NCBI GenBank assembly: GCA_907165275.2
Contig: OU015664.1
Coordinates: 11,246,001 to 11,310,000, forward strand
DNA: 64,000 bases
Reading direction: 5' to 3'
Origin: Zygaena filipendulae
Lineage: Eukaryota; Arthropoda; Insecta; Lepidoptera; Zygaenidae
The position numbers and the translations under genes were made by a program. The notes under the pieces were generated by a model that worked only from the letters and a program-made list of their open reading frames with translations, was not told where the DNA came from and searched no databases. Positions 32,001 to 40,518 of this stretch are shown here, piece after piece; position 1 is the stretch's first letter, and each line of letters starts with the position of its first letter.

Positions 32001-32474
32001 TTTTTATTTCGTCCGAGTCCCTGAGTAACATATAGGTTATATTGTAACGCGAATTTCCGCGAAAACTCCGAAACTACCGCGGGTGAAACCGCGGGCCACA
32101 GCTATTCTATCTGTAAACAGTTGTCAAACTATTACCTACTAGCTAAATTTTTATGTTCGGACATTAAAAAAACGTGTAGACACAGCCTTCAATTTCGTAC
32201 TTAATTATGTACAGATTACAGACACGAAAATATTCGATGACGTTATCCTTTATGCTACAGGAAAACCGGTTCTTCATCTTATAATGTTATCGAACCCCGA
32301 AATTCTTCATTACTTCAAAGTTGAACTTACGTGTATTCTATGGTGATTATTATCGTCTCTCATATTAATAACATGAACATCGGATTTGACTTTAGGATCT
32401 TTGGAGTTTGCATCAATCATGTCTACAAAGTTCGGTTTGAGTCTCAAATCCAATATATCCTTTGAATTATCCAT
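18520..32474 (-). CDS. NijA: Ninjurin (NijA-like) membrane protein, six exons
   Basis: Ninjurins are small two-pass plasma-membrane proteins; human NINJ1 oligomerises to rupture the membrane in lytic cell death, and Drosophila NijA is an adhesion/stress protein whose N-terminus is shed by a metalloproteinase. Exons, reverse strand: 32474-32331, 30039-29964, 29602-29480, 28339-28247 (or to 28280), 22702-22536, 18732-18520. Junction phases are 0, 1, 1, 1, 0. The product is 271 aa (260 with the shorter exon 4). Residues 1-145 are acidic, Gly- and Ser-rich and extracellular by family knowledge. The ninjurin core follows: NTYQYRKNLAQGMMDLALFT (about 149-168), helix 1 about 186-210 and helix 2 about 231-250 (NVLGIFLITIVNVFITSF). 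Exon 5 has two AG acceptors 7 bp apart; only the inner one keeps frame with exon 4. If exon 4 is not spliced it ends at a TAA at 28223. No transcript data were used. Confidence 0.88.
19131..19900 (+). repeat. CCGCGGTTTCACC-type repeats in ninjurin intron 5
   Basis: A short decayed copy at 19131-19230 and a long one at 19516-19900. The long copy starts ACTAGCTGTGCCCCGCGGTT, passes CGGAGTTCCCGCGGGAATTC, and ends in five ACAG repeats (about 19869-19888). This is the most abundant family in the window, found in both orientations and not autonomous. Confidence 0.8.
19988..22340 (-). mobile_element. Recent 5'-truncated LINE insertion in ninjurin intron 5
   Basis: On the reverse strand the element runs from about 22340 to a poly(A) tail seen as T at 19988-20015. 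It carries an undamaged polymerase reading frame (20222-22285, open further to about 22333) and a ~200-bp 3' UTR. The target sequence AATTGACCTC occurs just outside both ends (about 19969-19978 and 22342-22351), consistent with a target-site duplication. It lies in the same orientation as the host gene. Confidence 0.85.
20222..22285 (-). CDS. LINE ORF2 fragment: reverse transcriptase (jockey-like)
   Basis: Reading frame of 687 codons from the first in-frame alternative start, open about 16 codons further upstream, where the element is truncated. An N-terminal endonuclease domain is therefore missing. Seen: a linker region, then RT motifs including SGVPQGSIMGPLLFVLFIND and the catalytic YADD at residues 412-415, and a C-terminal thumb/connection region with SVSVWSPYYNKYVDALESVQ. 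The order and spacing fit the jockey/CR1 group of non-LTR retrotransposons. There is no frameshift or stop, so the copy inserted recently. It cannot be autonomous without its 5' half, and no host function is inferred. Confidence 0.9.
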   Translation of the reverse strand: MDWDQLAKQTTAEGAVTTFYEYIYDIIKKYIPTKLVKNSHYPVWFSSSLVHIYKNKNKSWVKWKKYKNISDYEVFSMYRNRFKRNCNKCYRNYICSVESSLRDNIKYFWTFVNSKKYNNEIPNHVYYNNISTDDPTDICNLFSTFFQSVFVQSNVESSYDVTNIPDTNFASDLIIGDIYITKASILEALRRLDTSKGSGLDNLPPIFLKSTALAIHQPLHYLFNRCLSEGYFPVIWKSARIVPVYKSGDRHNVENYRPISILPALSKLYERLVHNIIYPCLHGTIIEQQHGFVQRRSTTTNLLIYTTDLFEALDANKQTDSVYTDFQKAFDRIDHKILLEKLAYNGIRGNLWRWFKSYISNRTQKVVINGYYSSLVSVSSGVPQGSIMGPLLFVLFINDVHKCFHFCNFLLYADDLKMYHTIENSEDQLKFQQDLDRFSNYCDLNKLSLSINKCKSIKFTKKRSTIQYFYTLCGQTLDIVDTIRDLGVTFDTKLHLDIHIENIINKAYRLYGFVMRTCAKFSQPTTFLLLYKSLIRSQLEYSVSVWSPYYNKYVDALESVQKKYLRKMHYKCSRNRLSYHLLLEKYNVATLKARRLQLETMLLYDLCHNRYDCIPLTRKLCYKVPTRSHSRKCNKLFSITICRTNAGKRSPLYRLVESYNKYFSDIDIFGTRVAVFKHNIIKATKSI
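22783..22995 (+). repeat. CCGCGGTTTCACC-family copy, ninjurin intron 4
   Basis: Starts at CTGTCCCGCGCGGTTTCACC and contains ATTTCGGAGTTCCTGTGGGA; the tail is diverged. It lies about 80 bp upstream of ninjurin exon 5 (reverse strand). Confidence 0.65.
23114..23449 (+). other. Open frame of unknown origin in ninjurin intron 4
   Basis: A 112-codon frame with a helical, charged start (SITKEKKSYERSRETLERAI) and a Gly-rich middle, ending at TAA 23447-23449, then a short A-rich tail with AATAAA about 30 bp later (GGAAATAAAAAGG). It has no recognised domain. The codon usage and the tail suggest a retroelement 3' fragment or processed pseudogene. It is antisense to the host intron and has no splice sites of its own. 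Confidence 0.35.
23755..24506. mobile_element. 752-bp non-autonomous hAT-type element with 8-bp target duplication
   Basis: Termini are CAGTGGCGAAGG at 23755 and its inverse CCTTCGCCACTG ending at 24506. The flanking 8 bp are identical on both sides: TAAGCTAT at 23747-23754 and 24507-24514. A terminal CAGTGGCG and an 8-bp duplication are hallmarks of hAT transposons. The interior has a local palindrome around 23872-23908 and one TGACGTCAC motif at about 24045, but no transposase. Confidence 0.92.
24655..24770 (-). repeat. tRNA-derived SINE, reverse orientation
   Basis: The reverse strand holds a B-box-like GGTTCGATTCCCGC and downstream CAGGGTTCCAGTTTCC, as in the forward copies at 29632 and 41831. 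This is a SINE head, not a tRNA gene: no complete cloverleaf is present. Confidence 0.6.
25668..25888. repeat. Head-to-head pair of CCGCGGTTTCACC-family copies
   Basis: A forward copy (CTAGCTGTGCCTCGAGGTTT) runs directly into a reverse copy (ending GGGCACAGCTAGTG) with almost no spacer, making a 220-bp imperfect palindrome. On its left, 25560-25660 matches, inverted, the segment 42200-42310. Confidence 0.8.
26549..26900 (+). repeat. CCGCGG-family copy followed by tRNA-like SINE
   Basis: 26549-26735 has CTAGCTGTTACACGCGCGGT and the CGGAGTTCCCGCGGGAATTC core. At 26790-26900 there is a B-box-like GCGGGTTCGGTCCCCG with a downstream GAGTCTAGGTGTTCAA tail. There is a 20-bp ATATATCAATATT palindrome between them. 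Confidence 0.55.
27975..28146. mobile_element. Hairpin MITE in ninjurin intron 4
   Basis: Arms 27975-28041 and 28070-28146 are inverse repeats, beginning CAATCGTTAACGCATAGAAA. A partial copy follows at 28515-28575, and other relatives lie at about 1150-1310 and 12263-12690. It sits about 100 bp downstream of the exon 4 reading frame. Confidence 0.8.
28654..29190 (+). repeat. Tandem array of CCGCGG-family units in ninjurin intron 3
   Basis: Two and a half to three units head to tail. Each holds CCCCCGCGATTTCATC, CTATCTTTTAAGTTGGACCA, GGTTACAAAATTTTA and GGACAAACAACGTGACACGT. Matching points lie at 28654, 28840 and 29100; the wider second gap contains an extra partial head. The array ends in a GATAA microsatellite at about 29186. 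The units are much more alike than other copies in the window, so the array arose by recent duplication. Confidence 0.8.
29632..29715 (+). repeat. tRNA-derived SINE head
   Basis: A-box-like GATTGGCGCAGTAGGTC and B-box-like GGTTCCGGGTTAGATTC at tRNA spacing, with TCAGTGGGTAT after it. It lies 30 bp upstream of ninjurin exon 3 (reverse strand) and has no paired acceptor stem. Confidence 0.6.
31020..31340 (+). repeat. Lepidopteran AACCGATTTCCAAAAAGGAG repeat
   Basis: Starts TTTAACCGATTTCCAAAAAG and includes GATTACTCGAAGACGGTTGG and ATCGAGGGAACTCTTCAAAA. The same sequence is present twice in tandem, inverted, at 33770-34410. Apparent open frames in it are shared by chance of the repeat. Confidence 0.7.
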
Positions 32475-32811
32475 AACATCGGCATCACTGAACGTCTGGG
32501 TTTTTTAGAATACAAAGTTTTCAATGGAACTTTATAGTTTTCACTGAAGCCTTCAACGCAAGCACACCGCGCGCGTTCCACAGCGGGCAGTGCCGACCGC
32601 GTCCGCTCCACCGAGGTACTGTATTGTTACTGATGAATGATGTCTCTACCACATTGTGTTATGCAAACCTTTACCGGTACCTACTCTCTGTGTTCAATAA
32701 GATCAATGACGTAGAGATTTCACCAAGGTTAATTGTTGTTTTATACTGTCACTGCTTGACTAGCTGTTCTCCATGGTTTCCGTCGCTTGGATCTCGGAAT
32801 GGGGATGTGGA

Positions 32812-33095
32812 GTACTTTTGGAAATCAAAATTCTAATTAGTCCGTCAGTTAGAAAATAAAAAAACAATAGACACGTACACGTATTTTTTGCTTTTTTAAA
32901 AAAATTAAAATATACAGAGATAGGGTGAGGGGGTCGTGACGTCACTAACCGATAAAACCGCCATACAAACTGTCAGAATAGTGACGTCACGCGAAATTTC
33001 AACTCAATATATCGCCGTTATTTTATGATTATGTAAAAAAAGAAAAAAATACGTGTCCAATATTTTTTAATGATCTACAAGACGGAGTAAAAATA
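32812..33095 (+). repeat. CRE-bearing repeat, copy 4, nearly full length
   Basis: Starts TCAAAATTCTAATTAGTCCG and ends CTACAAGACGGAGT. TGACGTCA is at 32937-32944 and 32982-32989. It lies about 340-620 bp upstream of the ninjurin start codon, the copy best placed to influence a promoter. Confidence 0.8.
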
Positions 33096-33099
33096 AAAA

Positions 33100-33533
33100 A
33101 ACAAATTTTTAACAAAAAAATTAAAACCGACTTCCAAAAACACAAAACTAAAAAAGCTTAAAAATAAAAAGCTAAAAATAACAAAATACCGATTTAATCC
33201 AAAAGACAAAAACATACGTAATATTATTATTAGTTTGTGCTACCACTGATCGATTTGAATTCGGTGACAAGCCCGCTGGTGTCCGCCCACTTGGGTTGTT
33301 CTGCTCACGAAGAGCTGGTGGCGGGAGTCGACTTAGCCCATCTCCCCCCTCCATATTTGGCTTGTCACCGACTTCATACCGATCAGTGGTAGCACAAACC
33401 AATAATAATATTAAGTATGTTTTTGTCTTTTGGATTAAATCGGTATTTTGTTATTTTTAGCTTTTTATTTTTAAGCTTTTTTAGTTTTGTGTTTTTGGAA
33501 GTCGGTTTTAATTTTTTTGTTAAAAATTTGTTT
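33100..33533. mobile_element. 434-bp foldback element with ~174-bp arms
   Basis: Arms 33100-33273 and 33359-33533 are near-perfect inverse repeats (ATTAAAACCGACTTCCAAAA in the left arm, TTTTGGAAGTCGGTTTTAAT in the right). The loop of about 85 bp is GC-richer. It abuts the CRE-bearing repeat. Terminal sequence AAACAAATTTTTAAC has no recognised transposon class. Confidence 0.85.
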
Positions 33534-33769
33534 ATTTCTTGCTTTTTAGTGAGTCGGTTTGTAATTTATCTAAGTTACAATAGCCTACTGTCAACTGCTC
33601 ATAACCTTTTACAAAATATTGCTTTTCCCGATGCAGGGACGTTAATTTTTGAGGAGTTCTGCTGGTACACCACCATCAGTTCCACTTCACCATATACATT
33701 GTGACGAACATAAATTGTTTAGAAACCACATTAAAGTTAACGAATCGGAATCTGTGAAATACCTATTAT

Positions 33770-34410
33770 TTAGTTGTTCCGATGACCATCTGCGGTCTTC
33801 ATCATCAGTTCCACTTCTTCAAATTTTACTTTCCAAAAGCAAATAAACGATTTACTATAAAAAATACTCGAATCGCCATAGGTGTGCCTATAAATTTTGA
33901 AGAGTTCCCTCGATTTCTCCAAGATCCCACCATCAGATCCTGACTTGATGACAATGTGATCAATTCGGAAGTATCCCCTTTCAAACAAAAAAACAATTTT
34001 CCAAATCGCTTTAACTAGAACCCCTGAAATACGTATTATTTTTGAGTAGTTCTGATGACCATCTGTGGTCTTCATCATCAGTTCCACTTCTTCAAATTTT
34101 GCTTTCCGAAAGCAAATGAACGATTTACTATAAAAAATACCCAAATCGCTATAGGTGTGCCTATAATTTTTGAAGAGTTCCCTCGATTTCTCCAAGATCC
34201 CATCATCAGATCCCGACTTGGTGGCAATGGGACCTAATTGGGAGTAAACCCTTTCAAACAAAAAAAGAATTTTCTAAATCGGTCCAACCGTCTTTTTGAG
34301 TAATCGGTGAACGTACATAAAAAAAAAAAAAAAAAAAAAAATAAACATACATGCAATCGAACATAGAACCTCTTCCTTTTTGGAAGTCGGTTAAAAATAG
34401 TCAACATGCT
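33770..34410 (-). repeat. Tandem inverted copies of the AACCGACTTCC repeat
   Basis: Two ~245-bp units in reverse orientation relative to 31020-31340, ending in GAAGTCGGTTAAAAA at about 34400, with a 20-base A run at 34318-34341. A 163-codon reverse frame crosses both units, and its two halves are copies of each other because the DNA is. Confidence 0.75.
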
Positions 34411-35128
34411 TATTCCCACGGAATCTAAGTAGGTATACTAATATTATACCTAAAGCTGAAGATTTTGTTTGTTTGCTGGAACGCGCTAATCTCAGGAACT
34501 AGGTAGGTACTTATCCGATTTGGAAAATCCTTTTAGTGTTAGATAGCCCATTTATCGAGGAAAGCTATAGGCTATATGTATATAACACCTACTGGCTGTT
34601 CCCCCGCGGTCGCACCCGCGGTAATTTCGGAGTTTCCGCGGGAATCCCGGGATAAGAGTTCCCCTATGGGCTATATATGACACACAGGAACAATGGAGCA
34701 TTCTATTGGTAAAGGAATTTTCAAAATCGGTTCGGTTAATTTCATTTATAGTTTTACACTATAATATTATGTTGTTCCCTCCGGCCGAGATCATAATCGA
34801 GATTTATTTTGACACTGTACCTAGTATGGCTCTGCTCACACTACATATACATATATCTACTAGAGGCTTCGTTAGCGTTAATTCCAGGACTTCCTGGGGA
34901 ACTCTTTATTCCCGGATTAAAAGTAGCCTGTTCTTCGTCATCCCTGCTTTCGACGTTTTCGCTATCTATCTCGTTCTATTCAGTGGTTTAGGCGTGTAAA
35001 GGTAACAGACATACAGAGTTCTTAATATAAGTTCAGTATCTATAGATTATGTTTGGGACAAGTAGGTAGGTACCCACTTATTCTTTCAAAGGACGCCATT
35101 TATTATTCAGTCAAATCTGTAGTTAGAA

Positions 35129-35290
35129 ATTTTTTATTTTATTTTTTATGTCATAGGGGGCAAACGGGCAAGTGGTACACCTGATGGTAAGTGATTACCG
35201 CCGCCCATGGACATCTGCAACACCAGGAGGCATGCAGGTGCGTTGCCGACCTGGAATGGGGATGGGATACTCTGTGCGACAGGCGTTAAT
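35129..35290 (+). repeat. LINE/SINE fragment with GGGGGCAAACGGGCAAGTGG
   Basis: A T-rich lead followed by GGCAAACGGGCAAGTGG, CACCTGATGGTAAGTGATTA and GGTGCGTTGCCGACCTGG. This is a very common lepidopteran retroposon segment. Similar wording (CACTGATGGTAAAAGG) starts the relic at 16140. Confidence 0.7.
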
Positions 35291-35393
35291 TTTTAACGTG
35301 TTTCCGTGTGGTTTCCATACCATCTGTAGTAAGTAAACGCTTCACAAATATTATTATGCTCTTTGAAACTTTGCTATTCTAATTTACTAAGGT

Positions 35394-35740
35394 GAATAAT
35401 ATTTTTTCATTACTCATACTCGGACGGAAAGTAGGTCTGAAGTTGCCTGAGAAGCGGGTTGAAAGTAACCCTTTTCAGCCCTAGGGAGAATCGCTTTCAA
35501 CTGACAACTGTCAAATTATTAAAAAAAAACTAGGTCTATTTTCACATTTCTATTGAACCATGTTTCAACTTTCTATACAGCCAGCGCGATGTAAAATTGA
35601 AATAACGTAAAGTTTAAGTAGGTATTAATTAAAATAAAATTCAGTCACTTTTTCTTAAGCTAATTCCTATTTATATTTTTTTATTTTCTTTAATTAATAC
35701 TTAATAATTAAAGAAAATATTTTTTTGGGTCGCCACAATG
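35394..35740 (+). repeat. 345-bp direct repeat, copy 1
   Basis: Almost identical to 48430-48770, 13 kb away in the same orientation: CATTACTCATACTCGGA at the start, CTAGGGAGAATCGCTTTCAA in the middle, GGTCGCCACAATG at the end. Visible differences are a 4-base insertion (GACG) near the start and a few substitutions. No ORF. The two copies bracket both tetraspanin genes. Confidence 0.88.
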
Positions 35741-36370
35741 TTTAAATACCGCATTGATACACTAAATACTTACATAAATAAAGTAATTAAAAAAATAGGT
35801 TTCGGAGGTGCCGCGGGAATTCCGAGATAAAAAGTACCCTATTTCCTTCTCTGTATCCCTGACAACGTGTACCTATGCAAAATTCCATTATGATCGGTTG
35901 AGCTGCTGCGGTGTGAAAGCTTAACAAACAAACATGAGACTAGGTAGGTACTCTATTTTTAACCAACTTCCCGAAAAGGAGGAGGTTCTTTATTCGACGC
36001 ATGTTTTTTTTTTATGTATTCTATTCTATAATATGTACCTATTCTAATTTTTGTCTGGATTATCTGGATAGTGTTTATTTTATTAAATAGGTAGGTGAGA
36101 GCAAGCATAGTGTTTAGACTCTAGTGTGGTTATACCGACATAGGTATACTATATTATATTGTATTAGGAACATATTCATAAAATGATTTCACCGCTGATA
36201 ACGTAGCCGATTGCAGATAACTTATCACAGCAATAGTGAGACGTAGCACCCAGTACCTACTTCACCTCCAATAACGAGGCTCAGTTGATAAATCTGCTAG
36301 TTGTTGCGACAACGTCATTTTTGTACCTCGCGTATTTTATTATTAAAGATTTTTGTGTTAAAGTTTCAAG

Positions 36371-39300
36371 ATGGGGTGCGGTGAATTCTTAGTGAAAACT
36401 ATATTGTTCATCACCAACTTATTCTTTGCGGTGAGTCGACGCCATCTTAACGAGCGTGGACCGGTTTATGTGTTCGCTTGTCTTTCTTTCAATGGATCGA
36501 TGTGTATGCACAGAGGGTGAAATGTAGTCATGCAAGACAAAAAAATATACCTCTTGGATCACAATAATAAGGGGATTCCCACATGTTTCCAAGTCACGAT
36601 GAGCGAGTATACGATACTGTATACATATTATATAGGTGTGCAAGAACGCTTTATGTGTAGAATTGCACGACTTCTGCATGAGGCAGCAGTTGGAAAACCA
36701 CGACTTGGCGTAACCAACTTTTTATTACGATGCATCAGAGATTTCCACACGTAATTGAAATTGAAAATAACTTTATTTGATATAATACACAAAAAAATGC
36801 AAGTTAAAAAACATAATTATGATTTTAATGTACTTAATCTAGTAACGGTCCCAAATTAATTTCGGGATTACCCTCGAGAACTCTTTATTGTATCGGCATA
36901 ACAAGTAGGTACCTATTCAAAATGTTAAGTCAGGCCATAAATAACTAAAATATATGCCAAGTTTTATTCAAATGTGTCCAGTGATTAATGCCTCGTTGAT
37001 TGTAAAACTAAAGCCTGCAGCCCCCTCAGATATCATATTATGACAGGATCATCGAATGTTATTATTCAAAGTAGGTAAAAAGGAAATTTTCTCACGTGAC
37101 TCATTGCGATAGTACCTAGTGCACCTAAATTAAGACTTATAACAAGTAGGTTTACCTACTCGTATGTTGAAAAAAATGTAGGAATACTAACCAATAACAT
37201 AACCGCATTGAAAGATTAGATAAGGTCTATACCGGCCAACAAACAGATAAACGCTAGTTCCAAGATAATAGGTGTTCTGAAACAAATTAGTGATACAAAA
37301 TCACTTTTTTTTTAATACACCAATTTTAGAGGCCTACTCTGCTCAATATTCTGCACCACTTTATCTATGAGGCCTAATCAGACCAAAAATATTTATACTT
37401 TTTGATCTAATTTAAAATTCTGATAAGGAGACTCCTCAATTATTTGCTAGCTGTTCCTTCCCGTCCCGGGGTTTCACACTAAAGAGTTGAATCACAAAAA
37501 GATCCTAGTTTCTCTACTGTCAAATAAGCTGAAATACCGATTTTCATGGTTCTGAATGGAAGTGTGAGTTCGGCCGATAGTCCCAAAGCTTCACTTCAAA
37601 ATCAGCGTTGAGGCAAAGCGGTGATGAATCCGTCGAGACAAGTGATTCTATAATTACGTATAGTGCAGGTGCGGTCACTTGGAGCGAGTGAATTCGACTT
37701 TATTGCACAATACACAATTTTATTATGTGTATTGTGTATATTTAATTTCCCCAGGTCGCGGGCTTGGCCCTGCTAGCTCTAGGCGTAGTGGTGCAGCTCC
37801 GAGCCAGCGATGTGGTGTCGCTGCCGGACTGGAACATCGACCTCGCGCCCATCACCACCATGGTGGTGGGCGGCTTGGTGTTCGTCATCGCCTTCTTCGG
37901 CTGCTGCGGTGCAGTGCGCGAGAGCAACTGCATGTTGGTCATAGTAAGTACATTCAGTACACAATTTAGTATCGCCAAAACATGAATACTTACTGAAAGT
38001 AATCACCAGTCATCTCAATAACATCAATAAGATTTCAACCTTACATAACGTTCGTAAAGACAATAAACCAAATCATTTAAAATAATTACTGTAAGCTGTT
38101 TAGGAGATCGTAAAGGTGCCTGTATAATATATTACATAATGTTTAAATTCTCTCCCGTTTCAGTACTCAATCTTCATGATCATACTGATGATACTGAAAG
38201 TGACTCTGGCTACGTTGATCTTCGTGAACCTGCAAGCGATACTCGAAGCCATACCAAAGTGGCTCAACGACACTTTCAACCAAACCAACATCGATACCTT
38301 CCATGCGATCGAATCTGCGGTAAGCACTGATATAACCCCACCAGCGGCACCGTACAAGAGAACTGATCCAACTCCCCACCACCGCTTCGGGCGGGCGGCT
38401 TGCCTGCACACGGGCAGGGTGTGCATTTGGCGTAGGGCTCGCGCCGACACGCGGCGAGTGGCAGAGAGAGCTCCACGGTCAAGATGATATTGTCCAACAT
38501 ATACACAGCAGCATGAACCTTAATCGAGTTCCCGCGGGAACTCCGAAATTAACGAAGACCACGGGGAACAGCTAGTATTTCTAAAAATGGTTTTCATTAA
38601 GGTTTTTTTCTTTAAAACAATAACTCAATAAACATTTTTGGTTACACCGTCGGTTCCCAGTTCCACTGCTGCGGCACGAGCGGTCCCCAATCATACCTGC
38701 CCAACGTCATCACTCTGCCGCCGTCGTGCTGTGGCGAAGAGACCTGTAATATCGTTAACGCGTACCCCGGTTGCAACACTGTGATTGAAAAATTTTTCAA
38801 TGACTTCGGTTTGGCCGTCGGATGCATCGCCATCGTTGTCGCTGCGATTGAGGTGAGCCTTAACTACGAAGGGCCTTTACTTCCACTGGCCACATGGCTT
38901 AATGACACGTAAATTTAAGTAATGGAAGTTAAAAAGCATAAAATAGTGACAGAGAGCGGTGATCATGTAATCTGTTCCTATGATTTTCATCTGAACCCTA
39001 TTAGAATTGTAGTAGTCAACAATAATAGATTTAAGGGTCCTTCAGCTAAAATTAGATATGATCTTGGTATTGGTCATCACGTAATCTAGATAACACTGAT
39101 CTTAGATGAAGAGTAACAGACTAACTTTAATATACTGCGTCCATAGATTAGTGAGTGAGGACCTAACAATTATTTGGAATCACTGATGTCTCTAACTGCG
39201 CGTTCAGATATTCTAAGAAGTGCCAACTGCCTTCTCCTTATTAAACGTTGCATATCTTGCCGTGCCTTAGCAGATTTCGCTTAACATCGTGGCACGGATC

Positions 39301-39483
39301 CAGTCTAGCTCTATGCTGTAGATCAAATGATAGTGAAATGACATGCGACGATGGTAAACTTGCTCTCGTAGTAGGTACATGGCTGTAAATAACTATAATT
39401 TTGTGTTGCAGTTGGTGGCGGCAGTGTTCGCTCTCTGTCTCGCGAATCACGCGCGCAACAAGAGCAGGAGGGTCCGCTACTGA
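36371..39483 (+). CDS. Tetraspanin 1 (Tsp42E-like), five exons
   Basis: Tetraspanins are four-pass membrane organisers that cluster receptors and integrins in the plasma membrane and endosomes. Exons: 36371-36430, 37755-37943, 38164-38319, 38661-38852, 39412-39483; all junctions are GT-AG and phase 0, giving 222 aa. It starts MGCGEFLVKTILFITNLFFA. Membrane segments are at about 11-33, 53-73, 84-106 and 184-210. The large loop has the CCG signature at residues 138-140, further Cys at 158, 159, 164 and 173 (six in all), and sequons at Asn118 and Asn122. The tail is short and basic (NKSRRVRY-type). The neighbour downstream is a paralogue with the same gene structure. Tsp42E family membership rests on the MGC/MCC start, the size and the loop pattern; the exact orthologue is not assigned. 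A candidate poly(A) signal ATTAAA lies at 39669. Confidence 0.93.
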
Positions 39484-40518
39484 AGGACCATCTCCTACTT
39501 CATCCTCGGCGCTGGTGACTTCACCACCGGGCCAGTGAAGCAGAGCGTCTTGCGTGGAGTTTGATGCAGTTTTTTTTATCATAAGTTCAATGTATTTTAG
39601 TTAAGTTAAGACAATTTAGTCATATTAATATGTGTTACTTATACTACAATTCTTATTTTTTATTAGCGATTAAAACATTCATATTAAGTTGTTTGATTTT
39701 ACTTTCACCTTCTAGTAATTACTGAATATTGAAAATGAATTTACTATAAACCTACCTAAGCATTGTATCGACTCATTGTCAATTAAATAAAATAAAATAC
39801 CTAAATAAATAGTTAGTATTTATATATTACCTACACTTGTGACTTTATGATGTTTGAAACACGAAAAAACAAGACTATGTCTTATCACTAACATACCATC
39901 CAGACATTTTTAAATCAATAGATTATGAAGCTCATGTTAAAATGTAAGAAAAATAAAAATAAAAAACTTGTTTTCCAAAAGCTCTTAAAATCCGAGCTCT
40001 TGAAAGATAATCTCCCTCGACAAAGAGTCTGAGTAAATAAGTTTTTGCGTCAATGTCCGAGTTCCAAAAAGCGAGCTTGAAGATTTTTTTGCAAGCATAT
40101 TTAACTAACTATGAATACGTTACTTACATACTTATATCAACTCCAGGAAGTTAGCCAAAGTCATCATAAATTATTGTGAACTATTACCGATTTTAATCGT
40201 ATTTCATTCATTGCATGCTACAGTCATTTCTACGTACCCGTTGACTCATCCGCTTACCAATTAAACCCTCATAGTCATAAAATACTCAACATACAGCGAG
40301 GTTATCTCCTATCTGGGCTTAACCTGGGTACTATCTTTATAATGAAACGTTGCTTTTGGAAACAAGCATAATATTATCTCTGATAAAACAACGCTATCAA
40401 AATAGCCAGTTCCAGCTAGTTGGTAAAACAACACGTTAGAGTATAGAGTGCACTTATTTTTAACAATTGTCTCCTCATTTCATACAACTGTAAAATAGTT
40501 GTGTTTATTACCCGAAAC
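39484..40518. other. Spacer between the two tetraspanin genes
   Basis: Holds the tetraspanin 1 3' UTR and the promoter of tetraspanin 2. AT-rich, with AATAAA-type signals around 39785-39810. No TATA box or recognised repeat is clear. Confidence 0.6.

Larger units (their letters stand above)
32475..36370. other. Divergent intergenic region, ninjurin to tetraspanin 1
   Basis: No coding gene seen. It holds the ninjurin 5' UTR (a reverse-strand initiator-like TCAGT at 32547-32543 is a possible start site), a CRE-bearing repeat, a 434-bp foldback, an inverted tandem pair of the AACCGACTTCC repeat (33770-34410), CCGCGG-family copies at 34590-34745 and 35799-35930, a LINE/SINE fragment (35129-35290) and copy 1 of the 345-bp direct repeat. 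The tetraspanin 1 promoter lies in 36000-36370; no TATA box is clear. Confidence 0.65.

Noticed and set aside
33770..34261. 163-codon reverse frame with two similar halves (ESREL, SFICF)
   Set aside because: It is a tandem pair of a known type of lepidopteran dispersed repeat; the same pseudo-protein pieces appear at 31084-31338. No start context or splice sites.
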